DNA of 64,000 nucleotides, taken from positions 2,194,001 to 2,258,000 of the forward strand of contig NZ_CP162129.1 in the NCBI RefSeq assembly GCF_040834005.1. Reading direction: 5' to 3'. The translations under genes were made by a program, and so were the position numbers. Of this stretch, positions 61,681 to 64,000 are shown in pieces. The stretch's first letter is position 1. Every line of letters begins with the position of its first letter. This stretch comes from Paenibacillus sp. PL2-23 (GTDB lineage: Bacteria > Bacillota > Bacilli > Paenibacillales > Paenibacillaceae). The notes below the pieces were generated by a model. It was not told the DNA's origin, did not search any database, and was given only the letters and a program-made list of their open reading frames with translations.

Positions 61681-61709
61681 TTGACTCCATACGCCGCGCA
61701 TGGTATTAT
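61681..61709 (+). promoter_or_regulatory. sigma-A promoter of tRNA-Ala
   Basis: TTGACT (61681-61686), 17 bases, TATTAT (61704-61709) with a TG extension, 24 bases before the tRNA. Confidence 0.75.
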
Positions 61710-61732
61710 CTATCTTGTCGCTAATTTTATAC

Positions 61733-61808
61733 GGGGCCTTAGCTCAGCTGGGAGAGCGCATCGCTGGCAGCGATGAGGTCAGGGGTTCGATCCCCCTAGG
61801 CTCCACCA
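61733..61808 (+). tRNA. tRNA-Ala(GGC)
   Basis: A full 76-base cloverleaf: acceptor GGGGCCT/AGGCTCC, D-arm GCTC-AGCTGGGA-GAGC, anticodon arm CATCG-CTGGCAG-CGATG with anticodon GGC, T-arm AGGGG-TTCGATC-CCCCT, and an encoded CCA end. It reads the alanine codons GCC and GCU. It stands alone with its own promoter and terminator. Confidence 0.97.
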
Positions 61809-61824
61809 AACTTAAAAACTTTGA

Positions 61825-61850
61825 AACCCTTGCGTAGCAAGGGTTTTTTT
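61825..61850 (+). terminator. Terminator of tRNA-Ala
   Basis: AACCCTTGC (61825-61833) and GCAAGGGTT (61837-61845) form a 9-bp stem with a three-base loop, followed by T residues up to 61850. The group II intron starts at the next base. Confidence 0.9.
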
Positions 61851-62381
61851 GTGTGGCGTGCCCAGAAGCACGCATCTTCTAGCCGGTGAAAGTCCGGTCG
61901 CGGGAGGGGCCAAGCCCCCGCGTAGCTAGGATACCTGCGTACGGCGAAATCTGTGCGTAGAAGCGTATCGACGAAAGTACCTGTCGGAGACAGGGCGAGC
62001 GAAATACCAGGCCGTAACATGAAGTGAATCCTGCCGCGTCGTCAAAAAGGCCTCGCAAGAGGGACAAGAGGAAGCCGAGTCCCGCATACATGGACGAAGG
62101 CCAGGGAAACTGCTCTGAACTTGGAACGGCAGTGAAGAATCCTCCGGCGTAGAGGGAGCGGCATGGTATGAAAGAGGATGTAGTGAACTGGGGAGGCCCT
62201 CCCCTGCACGAGAAAAAAAAACTCGTAGCGAGGCGCTCTATAAGCTGAAAAAAAGGTGAAGTGAGATGTCTGCAGGAAGGGAGTCCGAGGGGCTCGTAGT
62301 ACCAAGGAACCGTAGGACAACATAACCTGCGGGAGGGAAGGAGCTCTGCTTTGTTCACGTTTCTTAAGGAGGTACGAGTCA

Positions 62382-63674
62382 GTGAATGCCAATCGGCTAA
62401 CAACACCAAAGGAAAACGTTCAACAACTCCAAGAGAAACTAGGTCATGCGGCCAAGGAAAACAAGAAACGCAGATTCCACGCTTTGTATGACAAGGTCTA
62501 CCGAATGGACATTTTGTGGGAAGCATGGCGCAGGGTGCGAGCCAATAAAGGCTCGGCGGGCGTCGACGGTGAGACGCTGACGGACATCGAGAAGCAAGGC
62601 GAATACCTCTTCTTGCTTGAATGCCAACGGCTTTTAAAAGAGGGGCGCTACCACCCACAGCCTGTTCGGCGGCATTACATCCCGAAGAAAGATGGGAAGC
62701 AAAGACCGCTTGGTATTCCGACCATTCGAGATCGCGTCATACAAATGGCAACAAAACTAGTCATGGAACCGATCTTTGAAGCCGATTTTCAGGAATCCTC
62801 ATTTGGATTCCGTCCGAAGAGAAGTGCGAAGGGAGCGCTGGACCGGATCCGGAAGGCATGCAATCGCAAGGGAAATTGGGTGATCGACGTCGACATCCAA
62901 GGCTACTTCGACAACATCAATCAAGAGAAGCTTATGAAACTGGTTGAAATGCGAATCAGTGACAGACGAATGTTGAAGCTGGTTCGGAAGTGGTTACAAG
63001 CGGGAGTGATGGAAGAAGGGACGGTAAGGCGCTCAGATTTGGGAACACCGCAAGGCGGGGTAATATCTCCGCTGCTTGCGAACATTTACCTCAATTACTT
63101 CGACATTCTGTGGGAACGACATGGGAGCGGTCACGGAGAACTAACGCGTTATGCGGATGACTTCGTGGTTGTATGCAAAACGAAGAAAGACGCAGACCGA
63201 TCGTACGAACTTATTCGTGCGATTATGGATCGTCTCGAACTCACCTTGCATCCAACCAAAACGCGCATCGTCGGACTGTGGACAGGAGAAGAAGGCTTCG
63301 ACTTTCTCGGTATGCATCATCGCAAGACGAAAGCAGAAACCTCCAAAGGAAAAGTGTATTACACCACTCAGCAATGGCTGACTCGGAAAGCAGAAGAACG
63401 CATTCGGGAAGTCGTAAAAGACCGTCTGGCACCGCCGGGTATGCGGCACAAGTCGTTACTTGAACAGGTCAATTGGTTAAATCCCAAGATACAAGGCTGG
63501 CGGAATTATTACTACACCGCCCACAGTCAGCGGAAGATGGCAAAGCTGGATTGGTACATTCTTCAGAGGCTTGCGAGATGGTACGCGAAGAAGCGGCAAC
63601 GCGCACGATGGATGAGTTCTGTGCGCGAGGTTAAATTCATGGCTAGACAACATGGACTCAAAACGCTCTTGTAA
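62382..63674 (+). CDS. ltrA: Group II intron reverse transcriptase/maturase
   Basis: A 430-residue protein that splices and mobilises the intron. It has the RT blocks RRHYIPKKDGKQRPLGIP, SFGFRP, IDVDIQGYFDNI, TPQGGVISPLLANIYL and the active site RYADDFVVV, then the maturase domain X with WLNPKIQGWRNYY. No HNH endonuclease follows, typical of class IIC. The GTG at 62382 has AAGGAGGT eight bases upstream. The frame is intact, so the element may still be active. Confidence 0.95.
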   Translation: MNANRLTTPKENVQQLQEKLGHAAKENKKRRFHALYDKVYRMDILWEAWRRVRANKGSAGVDGETLTDIEKQGEYLFLLECQRLLKEGRYHPQPVRRHYIPKKDGKQRPLGIPTIRDRVIQMATKLVMEPIFEADFQESSFGFRPKRSAKGALDRIRKACNRKGNWVIDVDIQGYFDNINQEKLMKLVEMRISDRRMLKLVRKWLQAGVMEEGTVRRSDLGTPQGGVISPLLANIYLNYFDILWERHGSGHGELTRYADDFVVVCKTKKDADRSYELIRAIMDRLELTLHPTKTRIVGLWTGEEGFDFLGMHHRKTKAETSKGKVYYTTQQWLTRKAEERIREVVKDRLAPPGMRHKSLLEQVNWLNPKIQGWRNYYYTAHSQRKMAKLDWYILQRLARWYAKKRQRARWMSSVREVKFMARQHGLKTLL

Positions 63675-63702
63675 TCTGCATGCACATGAATGACGAACAT
63701 CG

Positions 63703-63774
63703 GAAAGCCGTATGAGGGAAAACCTCACGTACGGTTTGATGAGGAGGGGCTGAAATTTTCAGCCCTTTACTCTA
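63703..63774 (+). ncRNA. Group II intron domains V and VI
   Basis: Domain V is the hairpin GCCGTATGAGG...CCTCACGTACGG, preceded by the AAAGC that holds the catalytic triad AGC (63706-63708). Domain VI follows as GAG-GA-GGGGCTGAAA / TTTTCAGCCC-TTTA-CTC; an A in the TTTA side is the likely branch point. Confidence 0.85.
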
Positions 63775-63779
63775 GCGAC

Positions 63780-64000
63780 GGGCAGTCGTATCACTAGCGC
63801 TTATGCGCTATGAGTGATCAATTACAGGCGGCGGTAACGATACCTAAAGTAAAAACGAGCCGAGAGCCTGGAACGAAAACTTTTCTCGAAGGTGTAAGTC
63901 CTTCCTCAAGAGTTCTGGTACAGCTTGAGAAGCCTAATCTAGGGCAGGAATCGCGAGGTACTTGTCTGAAGGAGATGCGGATAGTCGAGAGACCCGTAGG
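63780..64000. other. RNA-like sequence after the intron, perhaps the start of a second intron
   Basis: No coding frame is seen. A stem-loop ATCACT-AGCGC-TTAT-GCGCT-ATG-AGTGAT lies at 63790-63818. The rest (for example GGTGTAAGTCCTTCC, GCCTAATCTAGGG, GCGAGGTACTTGTCTGAAGG) resembles parts of the first intron's domain I (GGTGAAAGTCCGG, GTAGCTAGG, GTACCTGTCGGAGA) in wording and order. The window ends inside it. Confidence 0.35.

Larger units (their letters stand above)
61851..63779 (+). mobile_element. Group II intron, probably class IIC
   Basis: The element starts GTGTGGCG at 61851, like the GTGYG start of group II introns, right after the T-run of the tRNA terminator. A structured 5' part (61851-62380, with GTGAAAGTCCGG) leads to a reverse transcriptase gene placed in domain IV, then domain V (63703-63740) and domain VI (63741-63774). 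Insertion behind a terminator hairpin, the compact size of about 1.9 kb and a reverse transcriptase without endonuclease domain all point to class IIC. The 3' end is set at AC 63778-63779 by analogy and may be off by a few bases. Confidence 0.85.

Overview
The window looks like chromosomal DNA of a spore-forming, fairly GC-rich Firmicute of the Paenibacillus type. The reasons are a GerE homologue of 74 residues behind a sigma-K-like promoter, an alpha/beta-type SASP, YtaF, a YhcN/YlaJ-type spore lipoprotein, a YtvI-like C-terminus, strong GGAGG ribosome sites with many TTG and GTG starts, FapR and PhoP operators, and the order polA-mutM-ytaF-coaE-(...)-nrdR. No species name can be read from the sequence alone.

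Layout. 1-5.2 kb: end of an AI-2E/YtvI-type permease, thiC behind a TPP riboswitch, a GT-D glycosyltransferase, a FapR-controlled fabH on the minus strand and a spore lipoprotein. 5.2-14 kb: a surface-polysaccharide block. It holds homologues of all five enzymes that turn UDP-GlcNAc into UDP-ManNAc3NAcA (WbpA, B, E, D and I types), an RmlD-like reductase and two glycosyltransferases. 14-20.5 kb: a very large double GT-C/PMT fusion with two carbohydrate-binding-like domains, a GtrB/GtrA pair, a class D sortase and gerE. Sporulation-type -10 elements precede several of these units, so a spore-surface glycan is a reasonable hypothesis.

20.6-24.1 kb: an AT-richer MNT/HEPN toxin-antitoxin-like pair whose HEPN gene is frameshifted, a Crh-like HPr protein (Gln in place of the PTS histidine), an 11-copy 15-bp tandem repeat, and a catalase behind a forespore-type promoter. 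24.2-29 kb: a SWIM zinc-finger protein with an SNF2 helicase. 29-35.6 kb: a sugar-binding lipoprotein, a YesM/YesN-type two-component pair and a GH3 N-acetylglucosaminidase, with no permeases. 35.6-40.6 kb: a duplicated-HD protein, an ArsR/P-type ATPase metal-efflux pair and a BASS-family transporter.

40.6-54.3 kb: a phosphate block with PhoR, PhoP, PstSCAB and PhoU. An AraC regulator and an M20 peptidase sit inside it on the other strand. The pst-phoU genes are bracketed by a soluble CBS+MCP-signalling protein upstream and by a CBS+GGDEF/EAL gene pair downstream. The two CBS modules look homologous, which suggests a phosphate-linked second-messenger circuit; this is my best candidate for an undescribed system. 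54.3-61 kb: polA, mutM, ytaF, coaE, a lytic transglycosylase, a SASP gene on the opposite strand, and nrdR. 61-64 kb: a degenerate tandem repeat, tRNA-Ala(GGC), and a group II intron with its reverse transcriptase inserted right after the tRNA terminator. The last 220 bases are RNA-like sequence that may start a second intron.
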